From Pedobacter miscanthi (GTDB taxonomy: Bacteria; Bacteroidota; Bacteroidia; Sphingobacteriales; Sphingobacteriaceae): a DNA stretch of 64,000 bases. Position 1 is the first letter of the stretch; each line of letters opens with the position of its first letter. The notes under the pieces are model-generated. The model made no database searches. It worked only from the letters and a program-made list of their open reading frames with translations, and was not told the DNA's origin. Positions 57,314 through 64,000 of the stretch are shown here, one piece after another. Made by a program: the position numbers and the translations under genes. The stretch spans positions 62,001 through 126,000 of the forward strand of contig NZ_QNQU01000005.1 in the NCBI RefSeq assembly GCF_003315595.1, in the 5' to 3' direction.

Positions 57314-57901
57314 ATGGAAGACCTTTCGCCTTTTTTAGAGAATATCAAACGTAAAATCAGCCTTTCGCCTGAAAACATAGCCTTGCTAACCACCGCATTT
57401 CAGGTGGTGAAGATCAAAAGAAAACAAATGATTATCCAGCCTGGCTTTGTTGCCAGGTACCGGATTTACGTACTGAAAGGGGCTTTTCATTCTTATGTGA
57501 TAGATGATAAAGGAAACCAGCATACAATACAATTCGCAATCGACGACTGGTGGCTGTCTGATTATAACAGTTATGTTCATCAAACGCCGGCCACGCAGTT
57601 TGTAGAAGCCCTTGAAAACAGCATTGTATTACAAATCGATCATCAGGCCGAGCAGCAGCTTAAAGATACCAATTGGGAACTGGCCACATTATTCAGGCTG
57701 ATGGCCGAGCATTCGGCAGCATACCTGGCACGGCGCATTGTATCCAATTTAACGCAAAGTGCCGAAGAACGCTATAATGATTTTGTGGTGCGGTATCCTA
57801 AAGTGGTGCAGCGTTTACCACAATACGCGCTGGCCTCTTATCTCAATATGACCCGTGAATTTCTGTCGAAGATCCGCAACGATAAAGTGCGGAAAAAGTG
57901 A
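57314..57901 (+). CDS. Crp/Fnr-family transcriptional regulator
   Basis: A 195-residue regulator. The N-terminal cyclic-nucleotide-binding-like barrel (about 20-120: 'KIKRKQMIIQPGFVARYRIY', 'VLKGAFHSYVIDDKGNQHTI', 'FAIDDWWLSDYNSYVHQTPA') lacks the phosphate cassette of true cAMP sites. A long helix follows, and a short C-terminal HTH ('VVQRLPQYALASYLNMTREF', 'LSKIRNDKVRKK'). This type is common in Bacteroidota and often controls stress or resistance genes. It lies 85 bp upstream of the SDR gene in the same direction, the likely target. Confidence 0.87.
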   Translation: MEDLSPFLENIKRKISLSPENIALLTTAFQVVKIKRKQMIIQPGFVARYRIYVLKGAFHSYVIDDKGNQHTIQFAIDDWWLSDYNSYVHQTPATQFVEALENSIVLQIDHQAEQQLKDTNWELATLFRLMAEHSAAYLARRIVSNLTQSAEERYNDFVVRYPKVVQRLPQYALASYLNMTREFLSKIRNDKVRKK

Positions 57902-57985
57902 ACTGGTTCACCTGTTTTTCTTAAAATAGTTCATCGTTTCAAAAGTACCATTACCTGCAACTTTGTGGTATAAAATTTAATATTT

Positions 57986-58738
57986 ATGTCACTAAAAATG
58001 AATGATAAAGTAGCCATTATTACCGGAGGTAGCAGTGGCATTGGTTTAGCCATCGCTAAACGTTTTGCACAAGAAGGTGCGCGTGTTGCCATTACCGGAC
58101 GTAATCAAAAAACTATCGATCAGGCCATTGCGCAGATCGGGCCTAATGGACTGGGCATCCAGGGAGATGTTTCCAAACTCGACGACCTCACCCGTATCTA
58201 TCAAACAGTAGCAGAACATTTTGGTAAGGTAGACACGCTGATCGTGAATGCAGGTGTTTATGTACTGGCACCATTGGCAGATTTCACAGAGGAACAATTT
58301 GACCAGGTGAGCGATATCAATTTCAAAGGTGCTTTCTTTTCGGTTCAAAAAGCGCTTCCGGTGTTAAAAGATGGTGCTTCGGTAGTACTGGTTTCTTCGA
58401 CAGTAAATAACAAGGGCATTCCTAATCATGCAGCTTATTCGGCAACTAAGGCCGCTGTACGTTCACTGGCACGTAGTTTTTCTGCAGAATTGCTCGACAG
58501 AAAGATTCGTGTTAATGTTTTAACACCCGGACCTGTTGATACACCTGTGTTTGCTTCGGTTACCGATAGTGCAGAAGGGGCTGCAGCTATGAAAGAAGCC
58601 ATGGGAAATTTCACACCGGTTAAACGAGTGGCTGAGCCGGAAGAATTGGCCGCTGCAGCACTTTACCTGGCTTCGGATGATTCAGCTTTTATGCTTGGTG
58701 CCGAATTATTGCTGGATGGTGGTTTAAGGGAACTTTAA
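57986..58738 (+). CDS. short-chain dehydrogenase/reductase (SDR)
   Basis: A 250-residue classical SDR. Motifs: NAD(P)-binding TGGSSGIG (13-20), the basic residue in 'VAITGRNQ' that favours NADP, NAG (88-90), catalytic Ser in 'VVLVSSTVNN' (137-138), Tyr151 and Lys155 in 'AAYSATKAAVRS', and 'VNVLTPGPVDTP' near 180. It oxidises or reduces an unknown hydroxy/keto compound. It is probably under control of the Crp/Fnr protein encoded just upstream. ATG 57986 and ATG 57998 are both possible. Confidence 0.92.
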   Translation: MSLKMNDKVAIITGGSSGIGLAIAKRFAQEGARVAITGRNQKTIDQAIAQIGPNGLGIQGDVSKLDDLTRIYQTVAEHFGKVDTLIVNAGVYVLAPLADFTEEQFDQVSDINFKGAFFSVQKALPVLKDGASVVLVSSTVNNKGIPNHAAYSATKAAVRSLARSFSAELLDRKIRVNVLTPGPVDTPVFASVTDSAEGAAAMKEAMGNFTPVKRVAEPEELAAAALYLASDDSAFMLGAELLLDGGLREL

Positions 58739-58777
58739 TAAGATTATCAGGTCTGACAATCATCAAGCTGGTTATTG

Positions 58778-58810
58778 AGCCTCTTTAAGTTCTTCTTAAA
58801 GAGGCTTTTG
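58778..58810. terminator. terminator between converging SDR and HxlR genes
   Basis: Perfect 12-bp stem AGCCTCTTTAAG (58778-58789) / CTTAAAGAGGCT (58795-58806), loop TTCTT, then TTTT. It serves the SDR gene and possibly the HxlR gene from the other side. Confidence 0.85.
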
Positions 58811-58846
58811 TTTAAAAATGAATGAAATTATTTTTACCAGCGAGAT

Positions 58847-59164
58847 TTAAATTTCTCCAAAAGATTCCAGCTGATGGAAGAAAGGCACAAGAGATTTCCC
58901 CTTTACCGACAGGTAATATTCAACATGGAGCGGTTTTATGCTGATGATCTTCCTTTCAAGCAATCCGGCTTCTTCCAATTCGCGTAGCGCAGCAGAGAGC
59001 GACTGTTTATTGGCACCCGGGATATCGCGTAACAGGCTGCTAAACCTCAACGGGCCATTTAGCGAAAGGCGGAAAACCTCCGGTCTGAATTTTCCTGAAA
59101 GTAGTTTAAGCAGTGCCTGTGCTTTGCAGGTTTCGGTATTTTTATCACTGTTTTTGGTGGTCAT
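58847..59164 (-). CDS. HxlR-family winged-helix regulator
   Basis: A 105-residue regulator. The family's N-terminal Cys is present (TETCKAQALLKLLSGKFRPE), followed by the winged helix: 'GPLRFSSLLRDIPGANKQSL', 'SAALRELEEAGLLERKIISI', 'KPLHVEYYLSVKGKSLVPFF'. HxlR/HypR regulators often sense aldehydes, quinones or hypochlorite through this Cys. ATG 59164 was chosen over the long frame to 59272, which would extend into the divergent DsbA-family gene's promoter. It likely controls that gene, 153 bp away on the other strand. Confidence 0.9.
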   Translation of the reverse strand: MTTKNSDKNTETCKAQALLKLLSGKFRPEVFRLSLNGPLRFSSLLRDIPGANKQSLSAALRELEEAGLLERKIISIKPLHVEYYLSVKGKSLVPFFHQLESFGEI

Positions 59165-59317
59165 GTTTTTTTGACTTATTGATGCAAAGGTTAATCTTTC
59201 GGAGATTTGCGCTAAAATAGAGATAAGATACATCATTCTCGGCCTGGCCATTGAAAATATTGCATTGATCACGCCCTGAGGTTAATTTTTTTAAAAGATG
59301 TGCAAATAAAAAAGCTT

Positions 59318-60250
59318 ATGGACGCAAAAATCAATAATCCACTGTTATGTGATCCCATATCGGGAATCTGTGAAGTGCCGGCAATGAATTCTCCGGTAGA
59401 TGGAGATTTAAAAACGGCTACGGAAAAAAAACTACGCATGCTTTATTTTACCGATCCGATCTGTTCATCCTGCTGGGGGATAGAAGCCCAGTTGAAAAAA
59501 CTTAAACTCGAATATGGCCACGAGCTGGATATTGAATACAGGATGGGAGGGTTGCTACCGGACTGGAGTTATAACAGTGGCGGCATAAGCAAACCATCGG
59601 ACGTGGCTCCGCATTGGGACGAGGTTAGCCCACATTACCAGATGCCTATAGATGGAGATGTATGGATCATTGATCCCCTGGATTCATCCTATCCGCCTTC
59701 AATTGCTTTTAAAGCGGCTGAGTTACAGGATATGAATAAGGCGAAAAGATTTTTCAGGATCATGTGTGAAATGGTTTTTCTCCGTAAAATCAACATCGCC
59801 AAATGGGAGAACATTGCCGCTGCAGCTGTGCTCGCGGGATTGGATGCAGACCGTATGAAAATAGATTTTAACGGCAGGGCAAAAGTACTTTTTGACGAAG
59901 ATCTCGGGCTGGCAGTAAAGATGGGCGTAAGGGGATTTCCAACCATTTTTATTTTTAAGGATAACGTAAACACCGAAAAAATATATGGCTTTAAACCTTA
60001 CAGCGATTATGAAGCCGCTATTAATCATATTGCACCCGAAATACCCAAAAAAGATTATGATAAAAGCTGGGAAGCATTATTTGCCGTTTTTCAGTCGTTA
60101 ACCCTGAAGGAGTTTGCCGATCTTGCGCAAATTTCATTTTCTGCTGCGAAAGTCTTGTTGGATAATCTGGTAAACGAAGGTAAACTTTCGGTATTTGATA
60201 CTAAAAACGGAAGCATCTGGTGGGTAAATGATGCGGATAATAATTGTTAG
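59318..60250 (+). CDS. DsbA-family thiol protein with winged-helix-like C-terminus
   Basis: A 310-residue cytosolic protein. Residues about 40-215 form a DsbA-type thioredoxin fold of the FrnE/SpxH branch, with active site 'FTDPICSSCWGIEAQL' (Cys49, Cys52) and the cis-Pro loop 'GVRGFPTIFIFKDNVN'. The N-terminus has another Cys pair ('NPLLCDPISGICEVP'). The last 80 residues look like a winged helix: 'LTLKEFADLAQISFSAAKVL', 'LDNLVNEGKLSVFDTKNGSI'. A link of thiol sensing to DNA or protein binding is possible. A GTG at 59300 is an alternative start. It is divergent from the HxlR regulator. Confidence 0.82.
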   Translation: MDAKINNPLLCDPISGICEVPAMNSPVDGDLKTATEKKLRMLYFTDPICSSCWGIEAQLKKLKLEYGHELDIEYRMGGLLPDWSYNSGGISKPSDVAPHWDEVSPHYQMPIDGDVWIIDPLDSSYPPSIAFKAAELQDMNKAKRFFRIMCEMVFLRKINIAKWENIAAAAVLAGLDADRMKIDFNGRAKVLFDEDLGLAVKMGVRGFPTIFIFKDNVNTEKIYGFKPYSDYEAAINHIAPEIPKKDYDKSWEALFAVFQSLTLKEFADLAQISFSAAKVLLDNLVNEGKLSVFDTKNGSIWWVNDADNNC

Positions 60251-60276
60251 CCTAATAATGTAAAGTACATGGAGAA

Positions 60277-60310
60277 ATCATGTTCAAAAAAGAGTTTTTT
60301 TGAACATGAT
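60277..60310. terminator. bidirectional terminator between DsbA-family and TolC genes
   Basis: 15-bp stem ATCATGTTCAAAAAA (60277-60291) and its complement ending at 60310, loop GAG. The U-rich side serves both converging genes. Confidence 0.9.
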
Positions 60311-60315
60311 CATTT

Positions 60316-61773
60316 CTAATTCATTTCCCTTGTACCGGCTTTGTAATACAGTTCGGCCAGGGCTTTCTGGTAGCCTGCTATCATGCTTTCCTGTTTAATT
60401 TTCATATCAATCAGTTTGGTTTCGCGGCTGTTGATTAAAAAGAGGGTACTTTCTCCTAACATAAATTTTTGGTTTTCGCCATTTACCAGGATCTGTTGAT
60501 TTTCGATGCTTTTTGACTGCACCGCCAGCTGAGCAGAGTATGCTGAAACATCGTTGTACGAAGCGATAACATGATTTCTGATTTCCCTTCCAAACTGTTT
60601 GAGGTCGTAATTCAGCTCCTGCTGTTTAATTTTAACCTCCCTAAGCTTACCCCGTTCTGACCGGAGAAAAAGGGGGAACGCAAGTTCGATACCAAATTTA
60701 TAATTGCTCCAGTTAAAATCGTAATAACCGGGTACATTGCTGTTCAATCCCGTCCGGTTCGAAATCAGGTTACCAATTACATTTAATTTAGGTTTTAAAA
60801 GCTCCTGCCGGTAACTTTTCTCAACGGCCAGCTGTTCGCCTTTACTTTTTAATTTTAAGAGCTCCGGATGTTGGGTAGTCGCTAAGCCCAAAAGGGTATC
60901 CAGTAACAGTGCTGGCGGACGGGTAATCTTCTGATCGATATTTTGCGGTAAAGCATCTGCAGGAAGCTCTAGGGGACTGCCCTGATCATTCCAAAGGTGA
61001 TTGGAAAGCACCAGCCTGGCATTTTGTAATTCAATAGCAGTTTTTTCTTTTTGGATTATCCTTTCCTGTACCGTTATGTAAGCCTCCACAGAGTCGATGC
61101 CTGGTTTATCCCCGATTAAAGTTTGGGCACTCAGGGCTTTAAACCTGCTTTGCGCCAGATTTAAGCCATCATTAATCAGTTCGTTCTGTTTGTGGGCATA
61201 ATACCAGTTCCAGTAATCTTTAACAATGCCATACCAAACCGCATTAATCTGTTTAAGCTGATCGGCCTCTGCATATTCGACCATTATTTTCGATTGCCTC
61301 AAAGTATTTCTCCTTGCATCAATAATCAGTCCCTGACCTAGAGGAATACTTAACCCGATTGCGGATAAGCCCTGCTCACCGGTACGGTTTTCGGGGTTAA
61401 GATAGGTTCCAGCATTACGGTCGTAACCCAGTTTAAGGTCTGCACCTGCAAGCCACAATGGAATTTTTAATTCACTGTTCCATTTGTTGTAATATTCTGT
61501 GCCGCCAAATAATTTTTTACTGAACCCGGCTTTTAATTCCGGATCAAAATAACCCAGAGATTGCAGTACTTTTGTTCGGGCTGATTCGCTTAATAGCTGA
61601 GTCTGTTTGATTACCGGATGATACCTGAAAACCATTAATTGCAGATCTTCAAGTGAGAAAATCTGATCATTGCCGGCAGTTTTTTTGCCGGTTGGCGGCT
61701 GTGCAAAACCAGTTTTGGCGAATAACAGTACCAAAACCAATAGGATTGATGTTTTTTTTAAAGCCATTTTCAT
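60316..61773 (-). CDS. TolC-family outer-membrane efflux protein
   Basis: A 485-residue outer-membrane channel of a type I secretion or efflux system. Signal peptide (KKTSILLVLVLLFAKTGFAQ). Two outer-membrane-efflux repeats of long helices: 'SLEDLQLMVFRYHPVIKQTQ' near residue 40, 'WNWYYAHKQNELINDGLNLA' near 190, 'HPELLKLKSKGEQLAVEKSY' near 312, and 'SRETKLIDMKIKQESMIAGY' near 440. It is the last gene of the run ABC-HlyD-TolC, 16 bp after the HlyD gene, and forms the outer exit of the exporter. ATG 61773 or 61767 are both possible. Confidence 0.92.
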   Translation of the reverse strand: MKMALKKTSILLVLVLLFAKTGFAQPPTGKKTAGNDQIFSLEDLQLMVFRYHPVIKQTQLLSESARTKVLQSLGYFDPELKAGFSKKLFGGTEYYNKWNSELKIPLWLAGADLKLGYDRNAGTYLNPENRTGEQGLSAIGLSIPLGQGLIIDARRNTLRQSKIMVEYAEADQLKQINAVWYGIVKDYWNWYYAHKQNELINDGLNLAQSRFKALSAQTLIGDKPGIDSVEAYITVQERIIQKEKTAIELQNARLVLSNHLWNDQGSPLELPADALPQNIDQKITRPPALLLDTLLGLATTQHPELLKLKSKGEQLAVEKSYRQELLKPKLNVIGNLISNRTGLNSNVPGYYDFNWSNYKFGIELAFPLFLRSERGKLREVKIKQQELNYDLKQFGREIRNHVIASYNDVSAYSAQLAVQSKSIENQQILVNGENQKFMLGESTLFLINSRETKLIDMKIKQESMIAGYQKALAELYYKAGTREMN

Positions 61774-61789
61774 TTTATAACCTCCATAG

Positions 61790-63154
61790 CTATTTTTTAT
61801 CTTTCGTACCGGTTACAGGCTCCTTTTCCAAACTTGGCGGAAAACCGTTCAGCTGACGCCATATTTCATACCAGAGCGGTACCGATCGCAGAATAATACG
61901 CCCATAAACCCCCGAACCCTGTCTTAACTGAGGTGGCCAAGGTTCATCTTTTGTTGGAACCGGGTTGGTTTGGCTTACCAGAAGACGGTATTTTCCTCCT
62001 GTGCTGCTGGTACGGTCGATAGAAAATACCTTGCCCGCAAAGGTACCCACTGCTACCGATGGCCATCCCGAAAACTGTACCGAAGGCCAGCCTTCAAACT
62101 GCAGCCTTACATCGCTGGTATCCAGTATTAAAGGAACATCCATTGCACTTACATAGATTTCTGCGGCAACCATAGGCGATTTTGGCTGTAAGGTAGCCAC
62201 CGATTCGCCTTCCTTAATGTTTTCGCCAATTCCTGCTTTCAGGGTTTTAACAATAAAGCCATTTTGGGGTGCCCTAACCACATATAAGCCACGCCTTACG
62301 TTGAGGTTTGAAATGTCGTTACGTAACTTGGCAATATCGCCCTGCGCACTGGCTTTGCCCGAAATAGCCGAACTCATATCCGACTGTGCTTTCGATATCG
62401 ATTCCTCGTATTTTACCCTGATGTTGTCGAGTTCGATAGAGGCGTTTAATAAATTCTGCGCCGAATTGTTCAGTTTATTCCGCTGACTTATCACTTTGGC
62501 GTTGTCTTCCTGTAATTTAAGCCGCCGGGTTTCTATGTCAGTTAAAGAAAAAAGCCCGTTTTTATAACCCGTTTCATACCTTTCCAGCCTTACTTTTGTG
62601 GTTTCGTAGAATTTCTGTACTGCGAGCAAATCTGCACTATCAATACTCACGTAGTTTCTGGCCTGTAACACTTTATTCTCTGCCGCCTTTAGCTGGAAAC
62701 GTAAACCTTCGTTAAGGGCTTTCATCTGTGCCTTAGTGGCATCAATTTTTTGTCCTGCTGCGGTTTCGCTGCCCCGTTTGGCATCAAGCTGTTCGTTAAG
62801 TCGCACGGGCAGTTCAGGGTCGAAGTAAGACTGGCTGGTTTCTGAAATAAGTAAAATGGTATCGCCCTTTTTTACTTCCTGTCCTTCGCGTACCGCCCAA
62901 AGTTCTATCCGGCCACCAATCTGGTTCTGTACCGTTTGCGGACGGTCTTCTGGCCGTAGTGCGGTTACTGTGCCCCGGCCGGGAATGGTTTGGCGGTAAG
63001 GAAGAAAAAGCAGCAGCACAAAAAAAGCCATAATAAACAAGAGTATTTTGCCTAATCTTTTTGGCCCTTTTGCGTCTATAATTTTGCTGTTGGCATGTAC
63101 CGAAAGTGTTTCCCAGTTCTGTAGCTGCGCCAGGTTGTTATTTGTTTTACCCAT
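61790..63154 (-). CDS. HlyD-family periplasmic adaptor subunit
   Basis: A 454-residue membrane fusion protein linking the inner-membrane transporter to TolC. One membrane helix near 33-55 ('LGKILLFIMAFFVLLLFLPY'), then a biotinyl-lipoyl-like half ('IELWAVREGQEVKKGDTILL'), a long coiled-coil hairpin (about 120-290), the second lipoyl half ('VRAPQNGFIVKTLKAGIGEN'), and a beta-barrel end ('GKVFSIDRTSSTGGKYRLLV'). Its ATG overlaps the stop of the upstream ABC gene by 8 bases (ATGGGTAA), with a GGAG Shine-Dalgarno site inside that gene, so the two are translationally coupled. Cargo unknown. Confidence 0.93.
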   Translation of the reverse strand: MGKTNNNLAQLQNWETLSVHANSKIIDAKGPKRLGKILLFIMAFFVLLLFLPYRQTIPGRGTVTALRPEDRPQTVQNQIGGRIELWAVREGQEVKKGDTILLISETSQSYFDPELPVRLNEQLDAKRGSETAAGQKIDATKAQMKALNEGLRFQLKAAENKVLQARNYVSIDSADLLAVQKFYETTKVRLERYETGYKNGLFSLTDIETRRLKLQEDNAKVISQRNKLNNSAQNLLNASIELDNIRVKYEESISKAQSDMSSAISGKASAQGDIAKLRNDISNLNVRRGLYVVRAPQNGFIVKTLKAGIGENIKEGESVATLQPKSPMVAAEIYVSAMDVPLILDTSDVRLQFEGWPSVQFSGWPSVAVGTFAGKVFSIDRTSSTGGKYRLLVSQTNPVPTKDEPWPPQLRQGSGVYGRIILRSVPLWYEIWRQLNGFPPSLEKEPVTGTKDKK

Positions 63155-64000
63155 GATTCAGATCTCCTTCCTCCAACTCCAGGTCGGTTACTACAGCCAG
63201 CTTTTCGCTTCCGGTTATCATATCAAATACCGTGTTTAAATTGGTCATCAGTTTCTCAATGGCGTAACTAATCTGTACGATAATTACCTCTGCAGCCACA
63301 AACTGACCAAAAGTCATCTGGCGTTCCACCACGAAATAAGAGCCTAATAACAATAAGGCACCCATCAGTATGGTGCGCATGGCCACCGCACTGATAAAAA
63401 ACTTTCTCAAAATTCCGAAGTGATCGTTACGTGCCTGGATATAATTTGCCGTTATTTTATCGGTTCGCTCAATAATCTCTTTTCTTTTAACAGCACTCTG
63501 GCGGTAGCTATCCAGATCAGAAGCCACGTCTTCTAAATAGGCAACCACTTCATATTTATATCCTGATTCGTCAATACTGGTTTCAACGCCCCGGCGATAA
63601 TATAAAACAAGAATTAAGATAATTACAATAAGTACAAAAGTTCCGAAAGCCATAAAAACAGGGTGATAAAACGAAAGCAGTATTACACTGAAAAAAATGA
63701 GTACAGCGGCCGCAATAATATCAACAAGCAGTTTGGTAAGTCCTTTTTGAATGGTGAGGATATCAAAAAAACGGTTAACCAGTTCCGTAGGATTTTCTCC
63801 CTCCAGTGCTTTCTTTTTAATCCTCGGCAGGCGGAAAGCAAACTCCAGGGCGGTTTTGGTGAAAATTTTCTGTTCAAGAAATTCGACCAGGGTAAGCTGG
63901 CCGATGAGCAATAAACCGCCCACTACAATACCGGCCAGAATTACGGCAATCAGGATATAGGTTGAGCTGTACATCGCCCCGTTGGATAACAGGTTAAATA
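63147..64000 (-). CDS. ABC exporter membrane domain, 3' part, no C-terminal ATPase
   Basis: The open frame runs off the right edge (reading FNLLSNGAMYSSTY before the first Met), so the N-terminus is outside the window. What is seen is the transmembrane domain of an ABC exporter: hydrophobic helices 'ILIAVILAGIVVGGLLLIGQ', 'LVDIIAAAVLIFFSVILLSF', 'FGTFVLIVIILILVLYYRRG' and 'AVAMRTILMGALLLLGSYFV', and the cytosolic loop 'YEVVAYLEDVASDLDSYRQS'. It ends 'VTDLELEEGDLNHG' just where the linker to the nucleotide-binding domain starts, and no NBD follows. The end is coupled to the HlyD gene, so the short end is genuine. The ATPase must be N-terminal or on another protein. Confidence 0.85.
   Translation of the reverse strand, partial: FNLLSNGAMYSSTYILIAVILAGIVVGGLLLIGQLTLVEFLEQKIFTKTALEFAFRLPRIKKKALEGENPTELVNRFFDILTIQKGLTKLLVDIIAAAVLIFFSVILLSFYHPVFMAFGTFVLIVIILILVLYYRRGVETSIDESGYKYEVVAYLEDVASDLDSYRQSAVKRKEIIERTDKITANYIQARNDHFGILRKFFISAVAMRTILMGALLLLGSYFVVERQMTFGQFVAAEVIIVQISYAIEKLMTNLNTVFDMITGSEKLAVVTDLELEEGDLNHG

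Overview
The window looks like chromosomal DNA from a Bacteroidota bacterium, most likely a Pedobacter-like member of the Sphingobacteriaceae. The pointers are a SusC/SusD pair with a FecR anti-sigma and an ECF sigma factor, promoters with the Bacteroidota -7 box TAnnTTTG, a tmRNA tag ending in YALAA, a fused alpha/beta E1 dehydrogenase, a DAHP synthase fused to chorismate mutase, DUF1573 and DUF4843 proteins, and many AT-rich palindromic intergenic repeats. The genus is an inference; no 16S rRNA gene is present.

Region 1 (1-5400) is the end of an integrative element lodged at the 3' end of ssrA. It carries the end of an SSB gene, a DUF932 phage/plasmid-type protein, small hypothetical and helix-turn-helix genes, an ORF6N (antirepressor-like) gene translationally coupled to a tyrosine integrase, and a palindrome-rich stretch against the tmRNA gene. 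The rest of the element lies to the left of the window.

Region 2 (5410-25620) is core metabolism: tmRNA, a class I aminotransferase, a DUF1573 protein, a 2-oxo acid dehydrogenase E1 fusion, a TPR histidine kinase with a convergent LytTR regulator, and a minus-strand aromatic amino acid run (pheA, DAHP synthase/chorismate mutase, aroA, aroC; aroB further upstream). pheA is preceded by a complete ribosome-mediated attenuator: promoter, 20-codon leader peptide rich in Tyr and Phe, antiterminator and intrinsic terminator. A toxin-antitoxin pair and a sterol desaturase gene separate aroB from pheA. Proline dehydrogenase, a frameshifted Mpo1-like gene and a HAD phosphatase follow.

Region 3 (25690-35873) has two PQQ-type sugar dehydrogenases with c-type cytochrome domains, an AraC regulator, a YegD-like Hsp70, a PIF1-like helicase with an HRDC domain, and a tRNA with a CAT anticodon.

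Region 4 (36117-50819) is one outer-membrane uptake locus: ECF sigma, FecR, SusC, SusD, a DUF4843 lipoprotein, a PKD-like lipoprotein, two TlpA-type thioredoxins, a large protein ending in a DsbD-N-like domain, and a periplasmic trypsin-like protease with PDZ. There is no glycoside hydrolase, so the cargo is probably not a polysaccharide. The thiol-redox plus protease content makes this the least conventional system in the window.

Region 5 (50820-60310) is accessory: a VOC pseudogene, a DUF72 gene, a GlxA-type regulator, two tandem SRPBCC proteins, a DUF417 (RclC-like) membrane protein, a spondin-domain lipoprotein, an ECF sigma with a zinc-type anti-sigma whose Cys/His spacing equals that of RsrA, a Crp/Fnr regulator, an SDR, an HxlR regulator and a DsbA-family protein. 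The mixture suggests thiol or electrophile stress. Region 6 (60316-64000) is a TolC-HlyD-ABC type I secretion operon that runs off the right edge.
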